Source of the DNA: Chitinophaga sp. 180180018-3
GTDB lineage: Bacteria > Bacteroidota > Bacteroidia > Chitinophagales > Chitinophagaceae
Direction: 5' to 3'
Assembly (NCBI RefSeq): GCF_037893185.1
Contig: NZ_CP140772.1
Coordinates: 868,001 to 932,000, forward strand
Length of the DNA: 64,000 nt
Shown: positions 26,670-35,639 of the stretch, piece by piece
Layout of the letters: each line of letters begins with the position of its first letter
How positions within the stretch are numbered: the stretch's first letter is position 1
Notes under the pieces: model-generated
What the model saw: only the letters and a program-made list of their open reading frames with translations
Told to the model about the DNA's origin: nothing
The model's database searches: none
Program-made: the position numbers and the translations under genes

Positions 26670-27170
26670 ATGAATGAAGTTAGATTCTGGCAGATCATTG
26701 AGGATGCCTGGGCCGCTTCCCCGTCATTACTCGAAATGCGGAATACAGTATTGAAAACCAATGATGCTATTCTGATTGAAGACCTTACAGGTGAGATATA
26801 TGGTACCATCACCAATAATATCCGGGATATTTTGCTGGGGCTTGATAAGGAGGAGCTGACAGGATTCAATCACAGGATGGAGGAAATCCTGTTCCGGATC
26901 GACAGGAAGGATGTGCATGTTTACACAGAAGGTTCTGATGATGGTTTTCTCTATTGCAGATGTTTTATTGTGGGGATGGGAAAGGAATATTATAAAATGA
27001 TCGATGAAAATCCATCCAGGGCTACCTGTGATGCGGAAGCGGAAATAGTTGGATTTATTGGTTATATGGTTTACAAAGAACTATTTGGCGAAGAATTTGA
27101 AAGGAATAGCGTGCACTGTATTGAATCCTGTTCCAATGCTGCTGGCTGGAGCGAAGAAATAATCAAATAA
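26670..27170 (+). CDS. DUF4240-type protein
   Basis: A 166-residue acidic cytoplasmic protein beginning MNEVRFWQIIEDAW. The FWxxIE start and the later GFNHRMEEILFRIDR and EAEIVGFIGYMVYKELFG agree with DUF4240, found in many bacterial genomes in small clusters and sometimes beside toxin or WGR-type genes. No catalytic motif is seen. It is 78 bp after the ATP-grasp gene and 7 bp before the YfeS-like gene, so the two short genes probably form an operon. Function unknown. Confidence 0.65.
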   Translation: MNEVRFWQIIEDAWAASPSLLEMRNTVLKTNDAILIEDLTGEIYGTITNNIRDILLGLDKEELTGFNHRMEEILFRIDRKDVHVYTEGSDDGFLYCRCFIVGMGKEYYKMIDENPSRATCDAEAEIVGFIGYMVYKELFGEEFERNSVHCIESCSNAAGWSEEIIK

Positions 27171-27177
27171 ACACGAA

Positions 27178-27690
27178 ATGAACCACGATATATATGGAAT
27201 AGATAAGGAGCATGCCCACCCCAGGGCGCTTGCGCTGTTGCCGGAAGAGTTCTTTTGGGACTGTATGGATGAATTGGCTCCTTTCGGATCCGAAGCAGGA
27301 GAAACAGCACTGGTTGGATTCAGAGACTGGAGAAATACACATGGGAATGCGCCGATGATGCAGCGCATGAAGGAAGTGATTGAATCCGTTGGAAAAATAG
27401 AGTTGTCGGAGTATACAGAAGCGTTGACAGACCGCGACCTCCTCATTCGCCAGAAAGAAGATCCTGCATTTGATGATGAGCAATGCATTTTTACGCTGGA
27501 TACTTCTATTATCGCCACGGCATTTGGCCAACTGGTAGATGAAGGTACAATCGATGCGGATATCAAACCGCTGGTGCTGATTGCTATTGAACGGCAGATT
27601 GCCTGGGCACAACTTTCCGAAAGCTGGTCTTATGCCGAACAGCATATTGGATATCTGAATATATTAAGCGGGGTGCTGGAACAAGCCTGA
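27178..27690 (+). CDS. YfeS-like conserved protein
   Basis: A 170-residue soluble protein. The N-terminal HPRALALLPEEFFWDCMDELAPFGSEAGETALVGFRDWR recalls E. coli YfeS and relatives, a family without a known function. The C-terminal half (DIKPLVLIAIERQIAWAQLSESWSYAEQHI) is helical. It follows the DUF4240 gene by 7 bp. The YfeS assignment is from memory of the motif and should be checked by a profile search. Confidence 0.6.
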   Translation: MNHDIYGIDKEHAHPRALALLPEEFFWDCMDELAPFGSEAGETALVGFRDWRNTHGNAPMMQRMKEVIESVGKIELSEYTEALTDRDLLIRQKEDPAFDDEQCIFTLDTSIIATAFGQLVDEGTIDADIKPLVLIAIERQIAWAQLSESWSYAEQHIGYLNILSGVLEQA

Positions 27691-27776
27691 AGATTCCCGT
27701 GGCGGCAAAGGCAGGACTGGCAAGGCTTGAAGAAACCATCTAAATTTATTATCTTTTGATGCTAAAACGCTGCGTT

Positions 27777-28481
27777 ATGAAAATACTATCCATGTTCCTC
27801 GCATTGTTGTGTTCATTCACCGGGATACTCTCTGCACAAACTGCGCCGCTGGGCGCCTGGAAATCAGTATCAGGCGATGTTACCAGTGTGCTGCTGGTTA
27901 CTCCTTCCTGGTTTACCATCACTGATTACGGAGAAAAGAATTTTATCAGCAGCTATGGTGGCACCTGGAAATCTGCCAGTCAGGGTCAGGTCGATATCTT
28001 CATTCAATTCAATACGGAAAATAAATCGCAGGTTGGACAAAATGCAACAGTACCTGTTGGAATGGAAAACGGCCGGCTGATTACCAGTAGCCCGGGCGGC
28101 GGAAAACAGGAGTGGACGCAGATTGATGACGGTGCCGGCCCTCTTGCAGGTAACTGGCGTATTACAGCTCGTGAAACTGATGGAAAAATGAACCCGATTC
28201 AGCCTGGTCCCGGACAAACCTGGAAGATCCTTACCGGTACCCGCTTTCAATGGATAGCCATCAATACAGAGTCCGGTGAATTCTTCGGCTCAGGCGGCGG
28301 AACCTATACATTTGAAAATGGAACTTATACAGAGAAGATTGAATTCTTTTCAAGAGACAGCTCACGCGTAGGAGCAGTGCTTAACTTCAAAGGAAAAGTG
28401 ACCGGCGACGATTGGGATCACAGCGGACTTAGCTCAAAAGGAGCGCCTATACACGAAACCTGGAGCCGGAATACAAACTGA
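27777..28481 (+). CDS. Secreted protein with lipocalin-like segments
   Basis: A 234-residue exported protein: signal MKILSMFLALLCSFTGILSAQ, then two similar beta-rich halves (APLGAWKSVSGD...YGGTWKSASQG and GPLAGNWRITARETDG...GGGTYTFENGTYTEKIEFFS). The motifs G-x-W and GGTYTF are typical of lipocalin-like domains in Bacteroidota. The ATG at 27777 is preferred over TTG 27756 and ATG 27759. The reason is that a promoter-like CTTG (27726-27729)-N20-TATCTTTT (27750-27757) would start transcription downstream of those codons. It converges on the gamma-glutamyltransferase gene with 2 bp between stops. Function unknown. Confidence 0.7.
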   Translation: MKILSMFLALLCSFTGILSAQTAPLGAWKSVSGDVTSVLLVTPSWFTITDYGEKNFISSYGGTWKSASQGQVDIFIQFNTENKSQVGQNATVPVGMENGRLITSSPGGGKQEWTQIDDGAGPLAGNWRITARETDGKMNPIQPGPGQTWKILTGTRFQWIAINTESGEFFGSGGGTYTFENGTYTEKIEFFSRDSSRVGAVLNFKGKVTGDDWDHSGLSSKGAPIHETWSRNTN

Positions 28482-28483
28482 CC

Positions 28484-30418
28484 TTACCATCCAATGCCAT
28501 AGTCTTCTCCATGATTGCTGCTGCCACCCCACAGGGTGCCGTGAACACGATCTATGAAAATGGCATTTATAGGACCGCTGGTGCGCTCTCCGAAGCTAAG
28601 ATGATAACCCATCTGTTCCAATGTTTGCCGGTTTTTTTCAGAGGTATTTTTATTGATCAGGATACTTCCCGGGCGGGGAGCTCTGTCTTTGATTGCAGTG
28701 CCGCCCAGCGACAGCCACAACTGATTGGTATTGATATTGGCGGCTTCAGTCGCTTCCTGCACGGTCATACCAAATTCGGTGATGTTCAGGAAGAATTGTA
28801 ACAGATTCTGATCCTGCGTATCGCCACCCTGTACGCCAAAGCAAAGGAACGGCAGGCCATCCTTCAATGCCAGGGAAGGTGTAAGCGTTACCCGGGGCCT
28901 TTTGCCGGGGGCAATTACATTAAAAGGACAGAGCACCGAGTCGAGTACAAAACTCTGCGCGCGCTGACTCATACCCACTCCCGTTTTCCCTGCGATACAG
29001 GCGGGCAACCAACCTCCGCTGGGAGTAACAGATACTACCCAGCCGTCTTTATCCGCTGCTTCCACACTGGTAGTACCCCTCCATAAACGGTCGAGATAGG
29101 CGCTGTCGGGGATGTTTGAGGCGTAAAGCTGCTGAACACCTGCACCCGGTGTAACCAACGCAGCATCATGCTTTGGCACAAACCCTCCCGGCCTGTGCTC
29201 CCTGCTGGTGTCGGCAAGCAGCCGCCGCTCCGGCAGAAAATGAAGGTAGGGATTTGTTTTCCCGATGTAGGGATATGGATCCCCAGGCCCGGCAGCAGCA
29301 TCATTCTTCGCAGGATTGATCTGCCCCGCTCTTGCTTTCGCATATTCCTTGCTGAGCAATCCCTTAATAGCAGGATTAGTATTGAACCCGGGATCGCCAT
29401 AATAAAAATCACGGTCCGCAAAAGCCAGGTTCATCGTCTGATAAATGGTGTGAATATATGCCGGGGAATTGTACCCCATTGCCTTGAGATCAAAGTTCTC
29501 GAGGATATTCAGGCTTTGCAATAACACAGGTCCCTGTGTCCATTCCTGCAGCTTGTATACTTCAATACCTTTGTAATTGATATGTAGCGGTTCTTCTTCT
29601 ACCGGTTTCCATTTTGCCAGGTCTTCCATCGTAATCAACCCTCCCTGTTCCTGGCATCCTCTTACAAACTCCGTTGCTATATCCCCTTTGTAAAAACGGT
29701 CGTATGCCGCCATGATAGCCTCTTTCCGCGTCTTGTGCTTCCGCAGTGCTTCCTGCTCTGCTTCCACCATTTTGGAGAGCGTAGCCAGCAGATCCCGCTG
29801 AATAAAAATTTCGCCTGCTTCAGGTGCTTCCCTTTTTTCGCCCGGATGCGTCAGAAAAACGGCTTTACTGTAAGGCCATTGTTTAATATACTTCTTCCCA
29901 CGCTCAATACTGTTGGCCGTTTGCGCCTCTATCGGGTACCCTGCTGCCATCTCCATAGCCGGAGCCAGTACCTGTTTTAAACTCATGGTTCCATATTCCG
30001 CCAGCATATAACAGAGGCCGCCGGGAGTACCTGGTGTCACCGCTGCCAATGGACCATACTCAGGAGGAAAATCGTATCCCTTGCTTTTATAAAACGCAGC
30101 AGTGGCGCCCGTAGGCGCAACACCCAACGCGTTGATGGCAATAACTTTTTTTGTTTTGGGGTTATAGATCAGTGCCTGTGTTTCTCCGCCCCAGCTCAAC
30201 ACATCCCACATGGTGCACGTGGCTGCCAGCATTGCGCAGGCTGCATCTACTGCATTGCCATGTTGCTGAAAAATCATGGCACCTGCGGTAGCTGCGAGCG
30301 GCTTGCCGGTTACCGCCATCCAGTTTTTTCCATGCAATGGTGGCTTTTGTGTTTGCTGCGCCTGTACATTAGCCGTGAATCCAGCTAACAGCGAGAGGGA
30401 GAGTAATATGCGGAACAT
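28484..30418 (-). CDS. ggt: Gamma-glutamyltransferase (Ntn-hydrolase), periplasmic
   Basis: About 644 residues from the preferred start MFRILLSLSLLAGFTANVQAQ, a signal peptide. GGT precursors cleave themselves in front of a Thr, which becomes the nucleophile; here the site is WRGTTSVEAADKDGWVVSVTPSGG. Upstream, MIFQQHGNAVDAACAMLAATCTMW and TPGTPGGLCYML are large-subunit motifs. The small-subunit tail has FGVQGGDTQDQNLLQFFLNI and GTLWGGSSNHGEDYG. It transfers or hydrolyses gamma-glutamyl groups, for example of glutathione. In-frame ORF extends 16 codons further (30466) without a signal-like sequence. It lies downstream of the DinB gene on the same strand. Confidence 0.92.
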   Translation of the reverse strand: MFRILLSLSLLAGFTANVQAQQTQKPPLHGKNWMAVTGKPLAATAGAMIFQQHGNAVDAACAMLAATCTMWDVLSWGGETQALIYNPKTKKVIAINALGVAPTGATAAFYKSKGYDFPPEYGPLAAVTPGTPGGLCYMLAEYGTMSLKQVLAPAMEMAAGYPIEAQTANSIERGKKYIKQWPYSKAVFLTHPGEKREAPEAGEIFIQRDLLATLSKMVEAEQEALRKHKTRKEAIMAAYDRFYKGDIATEFVRGCQEQGGLITMEDLAKWKPVEEEPLHINYKGIEVYKLQEWTQGPVLLQSLNILENFDLKAMGYNSPAYIHTIYQTMNLAFADRDFYYGDPGFNTNPAIKGLLSKEYAKARAGQINPAKNDAAAGPGDPYPYIGKTNPYLHFLPERRLLADTSREHRPGGFVPKHDAALVTPGAGVQQLYASNIPDSAYLDRLWRGTTSVEAADKDGWVVSVTPSGGWLPACIAGKTGVGMSQRAQSFVLDSVLCPFNVIAPGKRPRVTLTPSLALKDGLPFLCFGVQGGDTQDQNLLQFFLNITEFGMTVQEATEAANINTNQLWLSLGGTAIKDRAPRPGSILINKNTSEKNRQTLEQMGYHLSFGERTSGPINAIFIDRVHGTLWGGSSNHGEDYGIGW

Positions 30419-30501
30419 AAAACGGGTTTTAGTTGTTTGCTGCCGGCAGAAAATAATATTTTCCACCTGCTCACAGGAACTGTCAGGATGTTAATCAGGA
30501 G

Positions 30502-31002
30502 CTATTGCTTCTCAGCCTGTAGCTGCCGTATGGTGACCAGTAGTTGTCCGGTATGCCGCATGGTGTGTTCTGCTGCGTGAAACAATAACCCCATTACGGT
30601 CGATGGCAGCTGTTTCCTGCCTACGCCCCTGAATTCGGTCAATGTATCTTCCCTGGTGGCCGACAGCTGTACCAGTGCCTTGTGAACCTGTTCGTCGAAA
30701 TGATCCAGTAATTCCTGCAGCCCGCCTGTTGGCGTTCCTTCGGCTTTCAACGCTGCAAATTGAGCCTCACTCAGTTGCTCAGCCCGCGCATACGTGAAAA
30801 GCCGGTCTATCACGCCACTGACGTGTTGCAGATGAAACCCCGGAGAGGCCACTCCCGCAGGTTTCTCCCACAGCTGCTGCACGGGAAAGTTACGCATCAT
30901 TTCATGTATTTCTGCATTTGCCTGCAACAGGGTATGTGCTACAGGCTGCAGCAGCGCCGGGATGTTTTCTACCGGCCCGCTCATCCAGTATTCCGTTGCC
31001 AT
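30502..31002 (-). CDS. DinB-superfamily metal-dependent protein
   Basis: A 166-residue four-helix-bundle protein. Metal-binding histidines are visible in FHLQHVSGVIDRLFTYA (about 56-72) and LLFHAAEHTMRHTGQLLVTIR (about 139-159), the DinB pattern. Many members act as thiol-dependent transferases or hydrolases, but substrate cannot be predicted. It starts 9 bp after the Dabb gene and precedes gamma-glutamyltransferase, so the three are likely one operon. Confidence 0.85.
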   Translation of the reverse strand: MATEYWMSGPVENIPALLQPVAHTLLQANAEIHEMMRNFPVQQLWEKPAGVASPGFHLQHVSGVIDRLFTYARAEQLSEAQFAALKAEGTPTGGLQELLDHFDEQVHKALVQLSATREDTLTEFRGVGRKQLPSTVMGLLFHAAEHTMRHTGQLLVTIRQLQAEKQ

Positions 31003-31011
31003 ATTGTTGGT

Positions 31012-31422
31012 TTATACTTCCATTGCATCGTACACCACCACTTTTTCCCAGAGGTGACTGCAGTTTTTTACAAATTCCAGGTGTATCGGGTGGGTCTGAT
31101 AAGTAGCCTGCCCCGCAAGATCACTGAAGAAGATCAGTTCAGAAACAGCCCAGCTGTTGTCTACTACGTCCCTTTTTTCAGTACTGGCTACCACGCCTAC
31201 ACGAAGTTCCCGCACGGTTTCAATTTTTGACAGGTTTTTTACACCGGCAATCAGCTTGTCGCGGTCTTCTTTAGACTCAGGATGCTTCAACCAGAAGAAT
31301 ACATGGTGCACAACAGGATATTTCTTTTCCATATGTTGAGAGGGGATTGCGGCAGCAGCGGCTGTGCCAGCGGCCAGCGCTGCTGCGGTTCCTAAAAATT
31401 TACGTCTGTCGGATTGGCTCAT
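31012..31422 (-). CDS. Tat-exported Dabb (stress-responsive alpha/beta barrel) protein
   Basis: A 136-residue protein with a twin-arginine signal (SDRRKFLGTAAALAAG, about 4-19) and a Dabb domain: VVHHVFFWLKHPESKEDRDKLIAGVKNLSKI, AVSELIFFSDLAGQATYQTHPIHLEFV. Dabb domains form ferredoxin-like dimers and include stress proteins and some cyclases. Export through Tat suggests folding in the cytoplasm. First gene of the Dabb-DinB-ggt group. Confidence 0.85.
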   Translation of the reverse strand: MSQSDRRKFLGTAAALAAGTAAAAAIPSQHMEKKYPVVHHVFFWLKHPESKEDRDKLIAGVKNLSKIETVRELRVGVVASTEKRDVVDNSWAVSELIFFSDLAGQATYQTHPIHLEFVKNCSHLWEKVVVYDAMEV

Positions 31423-31493
31423 ATGAGGCTGTTTGAGTGGATGAAAATAAGAAAGATCGCTGATTTATTATAACCACTTTGTCTGTCTGACAC

Positions 31494-34400
31494 TTATTTA
31501 CTCTTTTCCAGCCCACCCACATACGCCGATGGTGTCACCCCAAACTGTTTATGGAAATCCCTGGAAAAATTAGTCTGTACGCTATATCCTACCATTAGCG
31601 CCACCTCATTTATTTTGTACTTTCCCTCCGCCAGCAGCTCGGCGGCTTTCTTTAACCGCGACAAATTAATCAGCTCATTCGGTGTCAGGTTCGATAACGC
31701 ATTGATTTTTCTGTATAACGTAGGCCGGCTCAGGTTCATCAGCTTCGATAGCTGATCCACATCCAGATCCATGTCTGCAATCCGATCACTGATGACAGCA
31801 TTAAGCTGTTCCAGAAATTGTTTGTCTGCATTGGAACAGGCTATCCCTTTGATATGTGTCAGTGGCGACCTTGCAAAGTATTCTTTGATAATGGTCCGGT
31901 TACTGATCAGATTGGCAATCTGCGCCATCAGATGCTCAAAGGCAAAAGGTTTTTCTATATAGGCATCTGCTCCTACTTCCAACCCCTCTATCTTCGAATG
32001 CAGGGTGTTTTTAGCAGTTAGCAATATAATCGGGATATGGCTATACTGCAGGTCTGTTTTGATACGCCGGCATAACTCAATTCCATCCATCACCGGCATC
32101 ATGATATCGCTGACTACAACCTGCACATTCTCCTGTTGCAATATTTCCAGCGCTTCCTGCCCATTGCCGGCCCTCAGTACCTGGTAGGATGCACTCAGCT
32201 CTTTTTGAATAAAAACCGATATCTCCTTGTTGTCTTCTACTAATAATAATAGCGGCTTGCTGGGATCGGCCACTTCGTTTGTTTCCAGAGAGGGCGTGGC
32301 CTCTGCCGTCGTATCAGAGGGAAGACTCATTTCCTGCTCCTGGTGAATGGGAAGCGTTAGTTGAAAAATATTTAACGCTTCGGCCGAAGGCTTCAGTTCC
32401 AGTATCCCCTTGTGCAGTTCTGCCAATGTCCGGGAAAGCGATAGCCCTATTCCCGTGCCCGGTTGCTTCTCCGTTTCTTTCATCCGGTAGAAGGGCTCAA
32501 ATATTTTATCTTTCTGATCATACGGAACAACAAAACCATCGTTCCGTACTTCAATGTGAAACATATTGTCTTCACTGCCGAATGGCAGTAGCTTCACCAG
32601 TACCGATTGTTCCGAATATTTGATGGCATTGCTGATCAGGTTGGAGCACATTTTCTTCAACGCCTCTGCATCTACCCAGGCATGCAGTGTCAGCCGGGGT
32701 AGTGCAAGTTTATAGGAAATATTTTTTTGTTCTGCTGCCGGCCGGAAACTGTTATATAGTTCCTGCAGAAATTCGTTGATATCTGTTTTAATGAAAGTAA
32801 GACTAAAATTATTGGCCTCGGCTTTGCGAAAATCAAGTAGCTGATTAGTGAGGTCAATGAGCCGGTTGGTGTTCTTTTTCATCATGTTCAGACTTTCGTT
32901 TATGTCAGCACTAAGCGGTATCTGTTTCGATAGCTTGTCCAGCGGCATTTTGATCAGTGTCAATGGTGTTCTGATCTCATGCGCCACGTTAGTAAAAAAC
33001 TCTATTTTAGCGTTGTATATTTCTCTTTCCTTTTCTTTTTCCAATGTCTCCATCTTTCGTTTGTTTTTTTCATCCTGCGCAATATGATAATATCGGAAGA
33101 TGACAAACACGATAGCTGCTCCCAGTAAAACGTACAACAGCCAGGCCCATGTGCTTGCCCAGTAAGGCGGAAGTATTTCTATGGCCAATGTAGTTTCCTG
33201 ATTGTTCCATATGTCCTCGCCGCTGGAACCTTTTACTTTGAAAACATATTTTCCAGGTGGCAGCTTGGTGTAATATATCCGGCGGTTGCTTTTCAGATGA
33301 GTCCAATCTTTATCCAACCCTTCCATTTTGTATTGGTACCCGTTCATTTCCGGGATAGTGTAAGAAAGTGCCGCCACATCAATAGCCACGTTGGAGTGAT
33401 CATATGTAAGTGTGAGCTGTTTCGTATAGGTGATAGATTTCCCGGAATAACCTTTCGTATGGCCTGGTGTAAGGGGCTGATTGTTCACTTGCAGCCCGGT
33501 AATGTATACCGGCGGAATAAACGGATGTGCTACAAACAACGCCGGGTTGAAGCTGATCATACCTTTTACGGAACCGAAGTAAAGCGTGCCATCGCTCCCC
33601 TTGAATGCCGAATTGTAGTTAAACTGTTCGGTCAGCAGGCCATTGGCGGCAGTAAAAATTTCTTTCCTGCCGTTGGAGGGATTAAAACGCATCAGGCCTT
33701 TAGAAGTGGATACCCACAGTTGTCCTGCATTGTCTTCCAACACCCGGAACACCTGGTTGTCAGGTAATCCGTCGTTCATAGTATAACTGGTGAACCTGCC
33801 GGTAGCAGGCACATAACAACATAATCCACCTTCTGTACAAAACCACATCTGGTGATGACTATCTTCATACAAGTTGTTTACGTAATTGTTGATCAATGTA
33901 TTGCTCTCGCCACTCCTGGCCTTAAGTGTACCGCCTTTCCCGGTTTGCGGGTTCCAGTAATATACGCCATTGCCGTAGGTACTGGCCCATATGGTGCCTT
34001 GTTCATCTTCGTGAATAGCCTGTATTTGGGTATGGAAGAAAGACAACGGCGTAAAATTATTCTCCGCCCGGTTATACCGGAACAGCCCACTCCAGGTGCC
34101 CACAAGAATGTCGTTGGTACGTGTCCGGTAGAGTGCTACAATGAAATTGCTGCCGAAAGAAGCGGCATCCTTATGTGCATCGTAGTGACGGATAATTTTA
34201 CCGCTGCGTATATCCATGACATCCAGTCCATGTTCGTAGGTGCCTATCCACAATTCGTTCCCGACAGCGGTAAGTCCGTGTATATTGCTGTAGGAAATAC
34301 TGCCGGCGCCTTGTCCCGGCATGAAATGCGTTACTGTATTAGTTGTAAGATCCAGCTTATTCAGTCCGGCATCTTCCGTACCTATCCACAAATGACGATA

Positions 34401-35453
34401 CTGATCCGCACAAATTTCATGTATGAGGTTGCCGCTTAAACTGTTTGGGCCTGACTGGGGGAAGTATTTATGAAACCTGTTGTAGGAAGATGAGTAATAA
34501 TTGATACCTCCGAAAAAAGTGCCTATCCAGGTGCTTCCTTCGCGATCCTTATAGAAGGAGTAAATCACGTTATCGGAAACAGCATAGGGATCGTTGTAAC
34601 TTTTTTGCTGTACAGAAATGCGGCCGCTTTGTTGATCATAGATATACAATCCGGTTTCTGTACCGAACCAGAATTCCGTTGCTGATTGCCGTAGTATTTT
34701 ATGAATCTGGACATCGCGGTGCTCACGGAATATATCGTAGCTGCTGCTGTTGTGCAGATTATACCAGAGTGCCTGGTTCATGGTGCCAATTATCACAATG
34801 CTGTCGTTCACCGGGTAGAGATCCTGCACCACTGTGTTGGTACTTTTTGAAATGTCGTATGCTGTAAAATGGTCCGTTGCCGGATCATATTTTTTGATAC
34901 TGCCGTTGTTGGTAGCTGCCCAAACAGCGCCGGTTTCTGTAACATGCAGGCAAATGGCCTGCGTCTTCTCAAAAGGATAACTGGTCAATTTCCCATCGGG
35001 CTGATGGTATTTGTACAAAACAAAATCCGCTATCATCCATATGTTGTGCTGATGATCACCACCGAGGTATCTGATTTCTCCGGGAACAATTTTCCGGAAA
35101 GGACGGAAAATCTCCATTACAGGGTCGTAAAGGTAAATACCTTTATAAGTGCCTACCCACAGCTGTTCCTGTTCGTCCTCAAACAGGCTGAGAATGGAAT
35201 TGCTGCCTATGCTCAACGAGTCTGCGGTGTTGTTGCGGAAGATGTTGAAGGCGTTGCCATCGAATCTGTTCAAACCATTGCGGGTGCCAAACCACATAAA
35301 CCCCTTTTTATCCTGTGTGATACTGGTAATAGTATTACTGGAAATACCATTATTCACCTGGTAATTACGAAAGTACCAGGTTTGCGCGGTAATGGTGCCT
35401 GTGGCGAGCAGCAGTATTAAGGTAAGGTATAATATGAAGAACGAACATCGCAC
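31494..35453 (-). CDS. Hybrid two-component system regulator (propeller sensor, kinase, receiver, AraC output)
   Basis: About 1319 residues in one chain. A signal/TM segment (FFILYLTLILLLATGTITAQ) is followed by two-component propeller repeats (SITQDKKGFMWFGTRNGLNRFDG and many similar), a Y_Y_Y domain and a TM helix (WAWLLYVLLGAAIVFVIFRYY). Then come HisKA with HEIRTPLTLIKMPLDKL, HATPase (GTGIGLSLSRTLAELH), a receiver with VVSDIMMPVMDG and an AraC-type HTH at the end. These sensors bind oligosaccharide in the periplasm and activate the adjacent locus. A GTG at 35453 is preferred as start: the longer TTG start at 35612 overlaps a TAGATTTG promoter-like box and would leave only 27 bp to the divergent susC. 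Confidence 0.93.
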   Translation of the reverse strand: MRCSFFILYLTLILLLATGTITAQTWYFRNYQVNNGISSNTITSITQDKKGFMWFGTRNGLNRFDGNAFNIFRNNTADSLSIGSNSILSLFEDEQEQLWVGTYKGIYLYDPVMEIFRPFRKIVPGEIRYLGGDHQHNIWMIADFVLYKYHQPDGKLTSYPFEKTQAICLHVTETGAVWAATNNGSIKKYDPATDHFTAYDISKSTNTVVQDLYPVNDSIVIIGTMNQALWYNLHNSSSYDIFREHRDVQIHKILRQSATEFWFGTETGLYIYDQQSGRISVQQKSYNDPYAVSDNVIYSFYKDREGSTWIGTFFGGINYYSSSYNRFHKYFPQSGPNSLSGNLIHEICADQYRHLWIGTEDAGLNKLDLTTNTVTHFMPGQGAGSISYSNIHGLTAVGNELWIGTYEHGLDVMDIRSGKIIRHYDAHKDAASFGSNFIVALYRTRTNDILVGTWSGLFRYNRAENNFTPLSFFHTQIQAIHEDEQGTIWASTYGNGVYYWNPQTGKGGTLKARSGESNTLINNYVNNLYEDSHHQMWFCTEGGLCCYVPATGRFTSYTMNDGLPDNQVFRVLEDNAGQLWVSTSKGLMRFNPSNGRKEIFTAANGLLTEQFNYNSAFKGSDGTLYFGSVKGMISFNPALFVAHPFIPPVYITGLQVNNQPLTPGHTKGYSGKSITYTKQLTLTYDHSNVAIDVAALSYTIPEMNGYQYKMEGLDKDWTHLKSNRRIYYTKLPPGKYVFKVKGSSGEDIWNNQETTLAIEILPPYWASTWAWLLYVLLGAAIVFVIFRYYHIAQDEKNKRKMETLEKEKEREIYNAKIEFFTNVAHEIRTPLTLIKMPLDKLSKQIPLSADINESLNMMKKNTNRLIDLTNQLLDFRKAEANNFSLTFIKTDINEFLQELYNSFRPAAEQKNISYKLALPRLTLHAWVDAEALKKMCSNLISNAIKYSEQSVLVKLLPFGSEDNMFHIEVRNDGFVVPYDQKDKIFEPFYRMKETEKQPGTGIGLSLSRTLAELHKGILELKPSAEALNIFQLTLPIHQEQEMSLPSDTTAEATPSLETNEVADPSKPLLLLVEDNKEISVFIQKELSASYQVLRAGNGQEALEILQQENVQVVVSDIMMPVMDGIELCRRIKTDLQYSHIPIILLTAKNTLHSKIEGLEVGADAYIEKPFAFEHLMAQIANLISNRTIIKEYFARSPLTHIKGIACSNADKQFLEQLNAVISDRIADMDLDVDQLSKLMNLSRPTLYRKINALSNLTPNELINLSRLKKAAELLAEGKYKINEVALMVGYSVQTNFSRDFHKQFGVTPSAYVGGLEKSK

Positions 35454-35639
35454 GCGACCAAGATACGGAATTACAGCTGTTGCACCAATATACAGCGGGA
35501 GAGCGGCGCTTCTCCGATATTTTGAAACAATTTGATCATAAATTGAAACGCTCCGATCAGTGTATGCGCTAAAAAAATTCTTCCTTCGCAACAAACTGGT
35601 ACCGTCAATCAAATCTATTATAACTAAACGATTCCACTT

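Noticed and set aside
33852..34439. 195-codon plus-strand open frame
   Set aside because: Antisense to the propeller repeats of the hybrid regulator; no start context or family match.
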